Source: Chaetoceros tenuissimus
Taxonomy: Eukaryota > Bacillariophyta > Thalassiosirophyceae > Chaetocerotales > Chaetocerotaceae
Length of the DNA stretch: 64,000 nucleotides
Assembly (NCBI GenBank): GCA_021927905.1
Contig: BLLK01000028.1
Coordinates: 62,001-126,000 of the forward strand
Reading direction: 5' to 3'
In this document: one piece after another, positions 53,271 to 63,271 of the stretch
Layout of the letters: each line of letters begins with the position of its first letter
How positions within the stretch are numbered: the stretch's first letter is position 1
Made by a program: the position numbers and the translations under genes
The notes under the pieces: generated by a model
What the model saw: the letters and a program-made list of their open reading frames with translations, nothing else
Database searches by the model: none
Told to the model about the DNA's origin: nothing

Positions 53271-54285
53271 TCATCTATTCACTTTTTTGTCTACGAATTC
53301 AGCATCGATGACATCCCCTTTTCTATTATGATTCTTACCAATACCATCACTTGCCTTCTTTGCCTTCCAGTCAAAGTCGTCAACTATGGTCTGGCCACTA
53401 GTAGAATCGTAACTCGCAGAAGAACCTGCACTTTTTGTCGTGTCTATCATAATATTTCTTCCATTCACATTTAAGTAAAGTGAATCGATTGAACCATTGA
53501 CAGCACTCATAGTAGCAACACCACCGCCCATTCCTCTTGAACTTGTACTCATCACTTGGAAGCTGGCCTGGATTCTAGATTCTGTTTTACCATTGATACT
53601 TACTGTACTACTTGATTGTGAGAATGGTGTGGAAACTTCAATTGTTCCATCGCTACCCAAGCCTAGCGATCGCATCGCGTTACTATCTGCTACAATGAAA
53701 TATTTTGCATCATTCATCAAATCTTCCATAGCTCGATTTTGATCTTCCATAGCTTGAGCTAAGTTCCCAACAAGGTTTCCTACAAGTGGTTTCATCATTT
53801 TACCCATCATTCGGACTCCCAAAGGTGCATCCTAAAGATATAATGTAAGTAAAAGGGGAAGTTTTGAGATATATATGATTCGCAGTCTCGATATGGATCC
53901 AACTTACCTTAAACATGGTGTCTATAGAAGAAGATACTTCCTCTTTCGCCTGTTCTTTACGAGTAATAGCTTCCTTTTTCTTGAATGGATTGAGATCTTT
54001 GATTTTGTCTATAGCTTTGCTAAGAAAATTGGATTCATTCTTTTTGGATGAAGCATAGCATCGAACTGAATTAGGAACATCGGGTTGAATTCTTTGAAAA
54101 CTATTCGAGTTCAATAATGTTTGTTGGTTGTAAGGATTTGCTAGAGAGCGATCAGATAATGATGTGGTGACTATGTTTCTTTGTTGATGATTATGCGGTG
54201 CCACTGTGAATGCAAATGCGTGTTGCGAGAAAAGGGAAGCGCAACTGATGGATGATGCGATAGCTGCAGATTGTTTCAATTTCAT
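53271..54285 (-). CDS. plastid-targeted protein of unknown function
   Basis: Exons 54285-53908 and 53831-53271 give 312 aa. The 76-bp intron (GTAAGT...ATCTTTAG, phase 0) joins SSSIDTMFK to DAPLGVRMMG. The leader (AAIASSISCASLFSQHAFAF) contains AFAF, giving a plastid cleavage site with Phe; an in-frame ATG 66 bp upstream exists but this start gives the better signal. The mature part has a helix with repeated Met and Gly (VRMMGKMMKPLVGNLVGNLA) and an acidic-basic repeat (MEDQNRAMEDLMNDAKYF), then a beta-rich region (IEVSTPFSQSSSTVSING; SRIQASFQVMSTSSRG). The C-terminus is charged. No family is recognised. Confidence 0.72.
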
Positions 54286-54599
54286 TATACTTGATTGATG
54301 AGTGTTTGTTGTTAACTTTTGAATAATTGTAAGGGAATGAATAACTTTCATTATTTATGAGCCAGATACTGCTGGACTGCTGGAATTTTACTTTTGAAAA
54401 GAACCCTTTAGAAAGAAAAAAGAAGATATCAATCAACAACAAAACACATCAGTTTCGTTTTCCATCCATCAACGATCAGGGATCAGGGTGAAGTCTGCAT
54501 TACAATAATCACAACCAGGAATTCGGTGTTGTTCCAAAATCATGTGAACAAATTTATAAGATTATATACAAAAACAACACAGTCATTTCATATCAAATT
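54286..54599. other. intergenic region upstream of the permuted tRNA
   Basis: 314 bp, AT-rich. Immediately before the tRNA, TATCAAAT could pair with downstream TTTG to extend the anticodon stem of the pre-tRNA; this is only suggestive. Confidence 0.4.
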
Positions 54600-54680
54600 T
54601 CGAATGGTCACTGGTTCGATCCCGGTTGTGCGCTCATCGAGTGCGCATATAGCTCAGTGGTAGAGCGTTCGATTGCAGAT
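54600..54680 (+). tRNA. circularly permuted tRNA-Cys (anticodon GCA)
   Basis: The 3' half precedes the 5' half. 54600-54634 is TCGAA (anticodon stem 3' side), TGGTC, T-arm ACTGG-TTCGATC-CCGGT, acceptor 3' side TGTGCGC and discriminator T. After 8 nt (54635-54642) the 5' half 54643-54679 reads GCGCATA (acceptor 5' side), TA, D-arm GCTC-AGTGGTA-GAGC, G, TTCGA, loop TTGCAGA. The two acceptor strands pair completely (one T-G wobble), TTCGA pairs with TCGAA, and the loop carries GCA (54675-54677), giving a canonical 72-nt tRNA-Cys in circular order. No 5' half lies upstream and no 3' half downstream. One T occurs at both ends of the break (54600/54680), so the exact splice point is ambiguous. T5 and T6 tracts follow. 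Confidence 0.85.
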
Positions 54681-54682
54681 TG

Positions 54683-54697
54683 TTTTTGGGCTTTTTT
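54683..54697 (+). terminator. RNA polymerase III terminator tracts after the permuted tRNA
   Basis: TTTTT at 54683-54687 and TTTTTT at 54692-54697, 3-13 nt after the 5' half, fit Pol III termination. Confidence 0.6.
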
Positions 54698-55254
54698 ACA
54701 AGTTTTGTAGTTGCAGACGATGGTACTTAGGTACAAGGTCTGTAAGTTATGGAATCTTGTTCTTTTGTTTAAAATGATGTTACCTTACTCGTGAGGTTTA
54801 TAACAATTTCTTATAAAAAGAAAGTTTGTGTCGAAAACTTACATGAAGCACCCAATACGCTTTCAATGATGAATACCTTGATTTGATGTTGTTAAATGAT
54901 GAAAAAAATGACCACAATCAATCACCCTTAGTGTACCGGTACGAGTAATATCCCTCTCCATTCCTAGAAGCACATCATAATATAAGTGCATCCAAACATC
55001 GTGACATGTGTTTTATAATTTTGGAAATGAAACGCATTTGTTTCTGGACAATCTTCAAAGCAATAATAGCAATTCTACACATATTACATCATTAATATAA
55101 ACTACTGCATCAATCCTCGAGAAAATGATATCTACTAAGTTAACAAGGAACTAGAGCATTATAGTTCATCTCAATATACTCTATATTCGTAATATAATAT
55201 TCAAGAAACTTCTCAGCTTCTTTCATTTGCAAAAAGCAATTTCTAGCAAATTGT
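54698..55254. other. intergenic region, no gene recognised
   Basis: 557 bp between the permuted tRNA and the FCP 3' end. A GTACCGG/CCGGTAC-like palindrome (GTACCGGTAC, near 54935) was seen; otherwise nothing. Confidence 0.4.
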
Positions 55255-56101
55255 TTACATGAATGGTGCCATAGGCTCTCCATCGTAGTGTGGTACTACT
55301 CCAGTCAAAAGTGGAACGGATCCCTCAACCTTTTGCTCTGCCAAGAATCCGATAATTCCAATTTGTGCCAAGCGTCCGTTATTCAACTCCTTGATGAGTC
55401 CTTCAGCTTTTTGAGCCTCAGACTTATTCTTGGAGAAACCAAATGGGTCGAAAAGATTGAGTGGAACTGGGTGAGGGATAAGCTCAGAGTGATCAGAGAA
55501 GTTAGGGAATGCACCTGGCTTTCCTCCACGCATGTAATGGGTTCCAGCAGCCTCAGAGAACCATTCAAGGAATCCAACGAAAAGAAGAATTTGCCACTTT
55601 GCTGGGTCAGAAAGAGCATCCCATTGCTCTGGAGGAGAACCAGCGTCGTATGGGTATGGAGTTCCGCTGAAGTCAATCTGAATAAAATAATGATTAGAAA
55701 TCTATATTGAAAAAAAAAAGAAACCATATACACAGTCTCTTCTCATATTGACTAATATCATCATTATACAACGTCATCACAGATGAACAAGCACTTACTG
55801 GGAATGGCCAGTGAATTCCGTTTGACTGAACAATGTATCCAACAAAAGCTGCCATAGCAACACGTCCATGCTTGATCTCGGAATGTCTCAAAAATCCAAT
55901 AGTAGCCTCATTGGTCTCTCCCCAGATGGTAGTGGATGCAAGCTGAAGAGGATCGTAGTACTTCAATACTGGGTTGGACTTCTCAGCGATCTCCTGAAGA
56001 TCATCCATAGCTGCCTTGGTAGCAACAGACTTTGGAGAGGAAGTTGATGGAGCAAATGCTGCAGCAGATGCGATGAGAGATGCAAGGATTGAGAGCTTCA
56101 T
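55255..56101 (-). CDS. fucoxanthin chlorophyll a/c-binding protein (FCP/LHC)
   Basis: Exons 56101-55799 and 55677-55255 give 241 aa. The 121-bp intron (GTAAGT...ATTCAG, phase 0) joins HWPFP to IDFSGTPYPYD. It is a light-harvesting antenna in the thylakoid membrane. The leader (LSILASLIASAAAFAPS) is a canonical ASAFAP-type plastid presequence. Helix 1 has FLRHSEIKHGRVAMAAFVGY, the LHC chlorophyll-binding motif; helix 3 has ELNNGRLAQIGIIGFLAE. Between lie WQILLFVGFLEWFSEAAGTH (helix 2) and the loop LIPHPVPLNLFDPFGF. The region KYYDPLQLASTTIWGETNEA before helix 1 differs from common Lhcf and Lhcx forms and recalls the Lhcq/CgLhcr9-like branch; that subfamily call is tentative. Confidence 0.92.
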
Positions 56102-56492
56102 TTTGACTTAACAGTGTATTTTAATGCAATTGATGGTACTTGAAATTGCATTCAAAGCAGAAAGCAGTGTGGTGAGAAAAGCATGAAAGACGACGCTGTT
56201 GAAGTTCAGGTCAAGGTATCTACCCAAAATTGGCGGTTAAAATGGACGTTAATATGAGAGGAAGAGAAGAGAAAGAGAGGGAGAATAAATACCAAGAATG
56301 AGCCAAACGGGAAACGAGCTTTTCTCATTTTTCGAAATTGAAAGCAATCAACGTACTGTACAAAGTTTGAATAGTATTATATGTAAACATGTAACATATG
56401 TAATGAACTATGATTTATATTGTACTATATCAGCATCACTGTTCTAATTTTCACATCATTGAAAAACTCCTCAGTTGCTGTATTTTTTACAT
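56102..56492. other. intergenic region, FCP promoter
   Basis: 391 bp holding the FCP upstream region; no discrete element was recognised. Confidence 0.4.
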
Positions 56493-57587
56493 CTAAAAAT
56501 GACTCATTTTTGGCATATATTCTACACCAAAAAGCTCTGCTAACTTTGCTTTTCTTGCTTCGCACTGCAAGTACAACTTTCTATGACGATTGTACACCGC
56601 ATCAGTTTCTGAAATTGGTAATTTCGGCATTTCGATCCAGTTGGGAATCTCGCGTTTACGTCGAATAGCTTCCTCAATTGCTTCTCTGCGTTCCTTTCCA
56701 TCTTCCTGTTTTTCCTTGCATGTGTCGTACAGAAATTGGAAAGCCTTCACTCCGCGGTGTGGCGGCTTTTTAATAAAACTTTCAACTTTTCGCACTTGAA
56801 CAGCCTTAGGAACATTCATAGGGGACGTTAGAGTAGCAAACTTGCTGTCCATACGTTCATCTGATTCCTCACATGTTCTTGAGCAAGTGGCCTTTCCTCT
56901 CCTAAGCTGTAATTTTACTCTACTTTGGACATAGTGAAATTTCGGATTTGTTGGTATCTTCATAGCCCTTAGTTTCTTCATTTCTTCGATTTGCTGTTGA
57001 ACATGAGCACTAATCATTTCTTCCATTTGCTTCTTTTGTTTTACTGCAGACTCATACAATCTTGCACAGGCTTCACGAGAAACGAGGCTGGTATGCTGAA
57101 TTCTTTTTTGTTGTTTGTCGATGGAGACATTCACTTTTGAATCTTTCTGTTTTGAAGCTTGCTGTTTCATTTGATGCCTAGCATAGATTGGGACTGTAGG
57201 TCTCGGCTTCCTTTTCATCATTGTTCTGTTTTGAGTTTGTCTGTTTTTAGATTTTGGCTTTCTTGCCGGTGTTGGTAAATTATGAATGTTTTTCGGTTTG
57301 GATACAATATTTGGTTTCTTAGTTGAATCCATACTTGTCGAAATATTTTGTTTGTACGCCAGATACGAATTGAATCCAGTCACGGTACAGTCATTTTGTG
57401 CGTTCGCTTTTGCTATAAGTTCCAACATGTATTTGAAGCTCTTTGTATTCGTTTCGGTTGTCATGAGATATGAATTTGATGTAGAACCGTTTCTTGATTG
57501 AGGTTCTACAAGAATTTCTCCAGAACGAGGATGGAGCAACATCTCTATCGATGTTTCCGGTGTTACAGTGACTGATGATGCACTCAT
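56493..57587 (-). CDS. basic coiled-coil protein, unknown function
   Basis: A single-exon 364-aa protein. The middle is strongly basic (KPKSKNRQTQNRTMMKRKPR) and then has REACARLYESAVKQKKQMEE, a helix that recalls microtubule- or cilium-associated proteins, followed by LRAMKIPTNPKFHYVQSRV, and a second helical segment (KEKQEDGKERREAIEEAIRR). RLYESAV and PTNPKF are the most conserved-looking parts. No named domain was recognised. A cytoskeletal or spindle link is an inference from pattern only. The start is a clear ATG. Confidence 0.6.
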   Translation of the reverse strand: MSASSVTVTPETSIEMLLHPRSGEILVEPQSRNGSTSNSYLMTTETNTKSFKYMLELIAKANAQNDCTVTGFNSYLAYKQNISTSMDSTKKPNIVSKPKNIHNLPTPARKPKSKNRQTQNRTMMKRKPRPTVPIYARHQMKQQASKQKDSKVNVSIDKQQKRIQHTSLVSREACARLYESAVKQKKQMEEMISAHVQQQIEEMKKLRAMKIPTNPKFHYVQSRVKLQLRRGKATCSRTCEESDERMDSKFATLTSPMNVPKAVQVRKVESFIKKPPHRGVKAFQFLYDTCKEKQEDGKERREAIEEAIRRKREIPNWIEMPKLPISETDAVYNRHRKLYLQCEARKAKLAELFGVEYMPKMSHF

Positions 57588-59066
57588 TCTACCTCAATCT
57601 GCTGTTTATGAATATGAAATAAATGAAATGGGTGTTGACGACCTATTTCTGGAAGTTATGAATTATTGAGATGTAGTCTCAGCTTATGAATTGAATTGAA
57701 AGCAATTCTCTATTTGTACTCGATGATGGTAATTATGAAGAGTACCGTAAGGTATGGGAAAGTGAAGTTTTGAAGTGTAGTTGAAATAAGTGACCACCCG
57801 ATGGAAACGACTGCCAGAATAGTTGAATAATAACTATAACTAGAATGCAACACTTGTGTTACTCATCTGTTATTCTGTTCTTTATGTTTGCACATAATGT
57901 GACTTAAGTTTTTCACGATCGAGCACATAGTGTGACTTGCGAGCGTTGGGTGACGACTTTCCAATAGCCCAATCGTTCGCATCATGATATGACTAGATGC
58001 TGTCATGTAATAAATTATTCGAGATGAGCGTTGGATGAAAATAAAATTCATTTTGAAACTAAATTATTTGCTTTTGCAAGACTCAATGTCATTTCAGTTA
58101 CTTTTAGTACCATGCAGGAGTTATTTTCATAAAATGTATGACCCATATATGTCATTACACATGAATTCTTGACATCATTTTTGAATGATTTCGGAATTTT
58201 TTAATAGTGACAAAAGAAGACTCGATCGCTAACCCGATTTCCATTCAATTGCAAAGAGTAGCATCAGTTGAGAAAGAGAAAAGTAGTATCCTCCAACTGA
58301 AGCTAGAGTAGGTGTCAAAGCCATTGTAAGCGCTACACTAGTCAAAAGCAATTTGGTTGTGTAGCATTGGAAGAATGCATAACGTATGTTACGTAAGTGC
58401 AACTTGCTATGGATTGGAAACTTAACCAGGCACAGGTATAACTAGATTTATGTTTTTTCCTCAAACACTTATGGCCTACCAATGTTTTTTAAATACTTCC
58501 ACGAATTATACTTATACTTAGCAAAAGGTTACTTGTAGTATAGGTCTACCATCTACCATCTACCATCTACCATATACGACTTATTCTAAGTATTGGAACA
58601 ATTTTCATCATTTTGAATCTCTGAAACGAAATCGAACAAGAACTTCTACGTACAAATAGCCATGTTTTTTCATCTCCACCTTTACTCATCGCCAGCGGTG
58701 TTGATTTTTCAATGTTGACGAAAATAATTACTGTATAACACATAGTATCTTAACGGTCATCCTGACATAAAAGTTCAAATCTTTGTACAAGACAATGGAC
58801 AATCCTCTTAGTTTTCAAAACAACATGTGTATGTTTCAGTGAAAGTATGAAGCACATGAAACCGTTATTGATATAACCCTCATTGCCCGCGCTACTTTTC
58901 TCTCATTTTTTGCATTCGTGGCAAACCAAAAATTTTCCAGTCTTGTAAATACAAGATTTTGTTTTGCCTCCCCACGCACCACTACGTACACTTCTCTACT
59001 TCGACACCAAACTTTAGATATCTTTTTGAATTTATTTGCTTCGAACTCCAACTGCAGGGTCTCATA
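57588..59066. other. long intergenic region with a 7-bp tandem repeat
   Basis: 1479 bp; no gene supported. Holds TCTACCA x4 at 58545-58572. Minus-strand frames at 57863-58051 and 58836-59300 have no domain, and the latter partly overlaps the next gene. Confidence 0.45.
58545..58572 (+). repeat. (TCTACCA)4 microsatellite
   Basis: Four perfect 7-bp units, 28 bp in total. Confidence 0.9.
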
Positions 59067-62000
59067 ATGAAAATGATTGTGAATCCATATCTGAAGAAAA
59101 AGGCGCCAACAGCAGCCTCTTCTTCTCAGAATGGTGTCAACAAAAAAGGGAGTCAAGTTGCGAAAAAGGCAACAATGAGTGTACCAAACACATATGTAAA
59201 GAGTGCTTCCTCGCAAACCAAGAGTGTAACACCGCATAAATCCAATGATTCCACAAGGAGTGGCAAGAGCCCCTCGATTCCAAGAGTCACTCCAGTACAA
59301 AAGAAAAATGCGTTGGTGAATAACTCGAAACCAAAAGTCACGTCATCAGCTCCCATCATGAAGAAGCAAACGATTTCACATACACATGCTCCGAAAGCTA
59401 TGAAACCTGTTATGAAAAAGGCTACAGCAACTCGGATACCTTCCTCAAAAGCTGCCTTGAAGGCAGAAATTGCACGTTTGAAGCAAATGAAAGCTATGAA
59501 AAAGTTGGAAAAACAGAGACTTAAGAAACAGAAGGAAGAAGAAAAGAGGTTGAAGGAGTTGGGAATTCAGCCTTCTTCGGTGAATAAAGCTCCGCTCAAT
59601 GAAAAATCTAAAATCGTTGCAGCAAAGCCAGCAATCACGTCGGTTGGAAACAATAATGTTGTGCAAACACCCTCCAAGGCGACTTCTATAAATCCAGGAG
59701 GACAGGTCCCTAATGTATCTGCTATGGAACCGACACAGAAAGTAGCAACAAACACACCACCTATGAGAACACAACAGCAATATAATTTCAATCCTCAGTA
59801 TCATCAACCTATGCAAATGAATGCATCAGCAGCATATTCTGTTCGTCCTCAGCAATACTTTCCACCAACGTCTCAAGGCAATTTTTACCATGCAACCATG
59901 CCACACCCTTTGCAATCTATCTACGCTCCAGGAAACACACAGAGTAAATATCAGCAAGTGGGTAATCCTGCCATCCCTAATCCTGCTACAAGTGCACCTC
60001 TTCCGACGCAACAGCTATCTCTACCTCACCAATACACAATGTTGCAGACACCACAATCTACCATCAATTTTCATCATAAAAATGGCGTTCCAGTTCATCC
60101 ACTTGCAATATCGAATTCTATTGGACAACAAATGACGGTACAAAATAGACCTGCGCCGGTATCAGCCGTGCCTAAACCAACCAAGCCTCTCTCTCCATCT
60201 GAAATGATTTTATCAAAAGGGAACATTATCAATCCTTCACCTTTCGCAAAGACACATGAGCTTATTCAGGAGAAAATCCGTATATGGAAACGGAGAGATG
60301 GAAGTGTAGATACATCTTTTGGAGTGCATTTGACCTTTGTACAAAAGGGATGTTTGGTGGTAGTTGAGAATACTGAGTCCAAGTCCAATCAAGAACCCCA
60401 AAATGATCAATTGAATACTACACCCAAAAAGGAAAATGATGGCACCGAAGCAAAGGTTGAGGTGAAACAGAAACGTAAACGTGTCAAATATGGAGCTATG
60501 GTGGTCACCAATGCTGATGCACAGCAGAAAAGAACTCTACCGGGTACAGGACGTGAACAAATGATTCAAAAGGGTGACATTATTTTGCAAGTTAATTCAA
60601 TTCAAGTGAGCGAAAAATTGTTTCATGATGCTACCAAGTTGTTTGCGAGTGGCCATCGTGAAGAGACATTGCAAGATGGTCGAACTGTATTTATTTGTGA
60701 ACTTGTTGTTGCTAGAGAGAAGAGCGTGATAAGAGCACTAAATATGCAAAAATGGTATCAGCAACAACATTTGTCAATGATGTCTTCTTTGCAAAATAAA
60801 CCAGTCAAAGTTCCTCTGGTAGTCAATGATACAAATGACTTTGTTCTTTCTGGGGAATTTACACCCGAAGAATTGAAAGCTTTCACATCTGCAATCAAAG
60901 AAAAAATTATGAGTAGAACATTCAAAGATTCTTCTTTCACTGGTATCCTGACTACCCCAGAATATCGTAATGCATTACAACAGAGGACTGAAGATGATTT
61001 GAAGAAAAAATGGATTGTAAATTGCAAATCAGTTGATCGTAGACTTGTCAATTCAGCCTTGACTCAATGGAGAAAAGATTGGGTAGACGAGAAGAAGGCA
61101 GCATTGGCTTTGTATTCTACACCTCCTACAGCAGAAGATATATTTTATACCTCTGATAGTCTAAGGGAATATCAAACCCATCTTGCTCCTTCGAAAAGAA
61201 GTGATTTGAGAAGTTCTGCAAGGCCAGTCAATGGCTGCAAGTGTGGAAGTCTACAGCATAATCACGTAAATGATATTGGATGTTTCCTTTATCGTGATTG
61301 CAAGAACTTCATGGAAACCGACAAACGGAAGGAACTAGAGGTGGATGGACGCAAAAAAGAGAAAAATGAAACGTTGAAGAAATATGAAGGCAAGTTGAAT
61401 AGTATCGGAAATGCACATGTCCAAAGAATTGTGAAACAAAACGACGAATTGAAGGCAGAGGCACTTGAAGCACGTTTTGTTGATGAAATGGAAAGGATCC
61501 AGATAAGCAGTTTCAAGGTTGCAGTATTTGCACCTTCGCTGATATCTGTGTTGATTCTGTCTACAATCGCTGCGATTGCCGATATAGAAGGCAAAGAAGT
61601 GTACGGACCTACCTTGGATGAACCAAAATCAAAGAAGAAAGGAGTAAACTCCGATGATAGTGACAGTGATAGTGACAGCGACGACGATGATGATATACCC
61701 CTAATGGCATTAGGAAAGAGGTCATCTCCTTCGAAATCTCCTTCCAACAAAAAGACTAAGCTCTCTGAATCGCAAGTGGACTTAGCGTTCATGACCAAAG
61801 TAGCTAATTACATTAGCAAAGTTTGGGGACATGTTTACAATGACCCTTCAGATGTAGAGCATGCATGGATACAGCATTGTCTCAAGAAAGGATACGACAA
61901 ACAAGTAGAGGATACTTCATCTTTCTCTAAGAAGTGGAGGAAGGGCGACTATGCTTTCGAACATGTTCAATATCTTCTGAATGAAGCAAGTATCAATATG

Positions 62001-62420
62001 GTCAGCAAGAGCGAACCCACGCAAGTTGCAACAGCATTACACATTATCGAGAAAACTGCCTTACTTGAAGAAGTAGACTCTTTAGTAGACGCAGACCTTA
62101 TCGAAATGGGGAGTGAAGGTACTCTGAAGTTAAAAAGAGGATGGGAACGAAGGGTGCCGCCAACATTCTTGTATGACATGCAAGAACAAGGTTGGAACAA
62201 GCCTTCTGATGTCTCGAACAAATTCTGTCTTCACGAGGAGATTAGAAATAAGCTTGATAGTCAGTGGAAGAATAATGGATACGGCTGGCTTCATAGGTCG
62301 GATTCAGACTCAAATATTCTCATTTTCCATGAAAAATATGACCAGAAAAAGGATTCATTTACAATTAGATTCACTGATCATTTGAACGAAATGGAAGGTG
62401 TCGCCCAATTCGGGATTTAG
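59067..62420 (+). CDS. large protein with a PDZ-like domain, unknown function
   Basis: From the ATG at 59067 (KMIVNPYLKKKAP) this encodes 1117 aa. The first about 370 residues are low-complexity (Lys/Ala/Ser, then Gln/Pro/Asn) with a coiled coil (LKQMKAMKKLEKQRLKKQKE). A PDZ-like fold follows near 400-545, containing GVHLTFVQKGCLVVVENTES and IQKGDIILQVNSIQVSE. Next comes a helical region with a Cys/His cluster (CKCGSLQHNHVNDIGCFLYR), which might bind zinc, then acidic DSDSDSD and a C-terminal globular domain with many Trp and Lys (EHAWIQHCLKKGYD, WKNNGYGWLHRSDS). VNPYLKKK at the start resembles motifs in DNA-associated diatom proteins, only a hint. A nuclear role is plausible but unproven. 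Confidence 0.68.
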   Translation: MKMIVNPYLKKKAPTAASSSQNGVNKKGSQVAKKATMSVPNTYVKSASSQTKSVTPHKSNDSTRSGKSPSIPRVTPVQKKNALVNNSKPKVTSSAPIMKKQTISHTHAPKAMKPVMKKATATRIPSSKAALKAEIARLKQMKAMKKLEKQRLKKQKEEEKRLKELGIQPSSVNKAPLNEKSKIVAAKPAITSVGNNNVVQTPSKATSINPGGQVPNVSAMEPTQKVATNTPPMRTQQQYNFNPQYHQPMQMNASAAYSVRPQQYFPPTSQGNFYHATMPHPLQSIYAPGNTQSKYQQVGNPAIPNPATSAPLPTQQLSLPHQYTMLQTPQSTINFHHKNGVPVHPLAISNSIGQQMTVQNRPAPVSAVPKPTKPLSPSEMILSKGNIINPSPFAKTHELIQEKIRIWKRRDGSVDTSFGVHLTFVQKGCLVVVENTESKSNQEPQNDQLNTTPKKENDGTEAKVEVKQKRKRVKYGAMVVTNADAQQKRTLPGTGREQMIQKGDIILQVNSIQVSEKLFHDATKLFASGHREETLQDGRTVFICELVVAREKSVIRALNMQKWYQQQHLSMMSSLQNKPVKVPLVVNDTNDFVLSGEFTPEELKAFTSAIKEKIMSRTFKDSSFTGILTTPEYRNALQQRTEDDLKKKWIVNCKSVDRRLVNSALTQWRKDWVDEKKAALALYSTPPTAEDIFYTSDSLREYQTHLAPSKRSDLRSSARPVNGCKCGSLQHNHVNDIGCFLYRDCKNFMETDKRKELEVDGRKKEKNETLKKYEGKLNSIGNAHVQRIVKQNDELKAEALEARFVDEMERIQISSFKVAVFAPSLISVLILSTIAAIADIEGKEVYGPTLDEPKSKKKGVNSDDSDSDSDSDDDDDIPLMALGKRSSPSKSPSNKKTKLSESQVDLAFMTKVANYISKVWGHVYNDPSDVEHAWIQHCLKKGYDKQVEDTSSFSKKWRKGDYAFEHVQYLLNEASINMVSKSEPTQVATALHIIEKTALLEEVDSLVDADLIEMGSEGTLKLKRGWERRVPPTFLYDMQEQGWNKPSDVSNKFCLHEEIRNKLDSQWKNNGYGWLHRSDSDSNILIFHEKYDQKKDSFTIRFTDHLNEMEGVAQFGI

Positions 62421-63271
62421 AAAAGTAAAGTAACAATATATTTAGAATGTACGTGGTATGTTGCAACACCGCAAATTGGAACCAAATCACAGTGGAAGAT
62501 ATATGAATTATTGATGCTTTTGTTTTCATTTGGAGACACTGTACTAAATGCAATATATTGTTGATCAATCCAGTTCCAAACAATACCTTACAGCGTAGTA
62601 TCAAATAAAAATGACGAGGAGAATAATAATAACCGTACCAAGTTGGGTATCTTGACACCTTCTTTATTTTAGTAAGTATAATTTCATTGGTAAATTCAAA
62701 TACTAACGAGAGACGTGAGCACACCACCAACTCGCTGCTACCTCTCTATGATGACAGCAATTTGAAGGTGAATACAGAAGGAGGTATTAAACCTGTAAAC
62801 TAGAGGGTAGACCCAAGTATTTGATATTGCAAGCGGTGCTTCTCTTTTGTGTGCTGCTATTGTTCAACCTTTATACCAGTGCTCCAGGTTTCATTCAGTA
62901 AATGGCATATACATAGTGTTGCGTCTTCATACCTTCGAACTTCACTTGGATCAACAGGTGACACTTTTTAATTAGCTAAAGTCTTGGTGTTGACTTTTCC
63001 TGTTTTTACTCTAATCTAGGTTTGATAGATCATCAGACCTGTATTAGGAAAAGCGCACATTTCATTCTCTACGAAAACAAGAGTTTCATACATTCAGATA
63101 GCTGGGAATCATCTGACACACGTCTTCAAAAAGAGTCATTTTCCTTCACTATAAAAAATCTTCGCTCACTCAAATCTCTGCGAGCTTGGCTTAACCAAAA
63201 ATATTCAATTTTGCACAAATTGACAAACTTGACCATTGAACTTAATCATCGACCATCAACGTAATCACAAA
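62421..63271. other. intergenic region
   Basis: 851 bp with the PP1 upstream region. A short plus frame (63022-63264) has no domain. Confidence 0.4.

Noticed and set aside
54600-54680. Two separate tRNA fragments or a tRNA with a long intron
   Set aside because: The halves lie in the reverse order for an intron, are 8 nt apart, and their acceptor, anticodon and loop sequences match each other exactly, so a permuted gene is simpler.
58836-59300. 154-codon minus-strand ORF
   Set aside because: It overlaps the start of the large PDZ-like gene and has no recognisable features.
61518-61587. Possible intron in the large PDZ-like gene
   Set aside because: GT and AG ends are there but removal shifts the frame and breaks the continuous protein.
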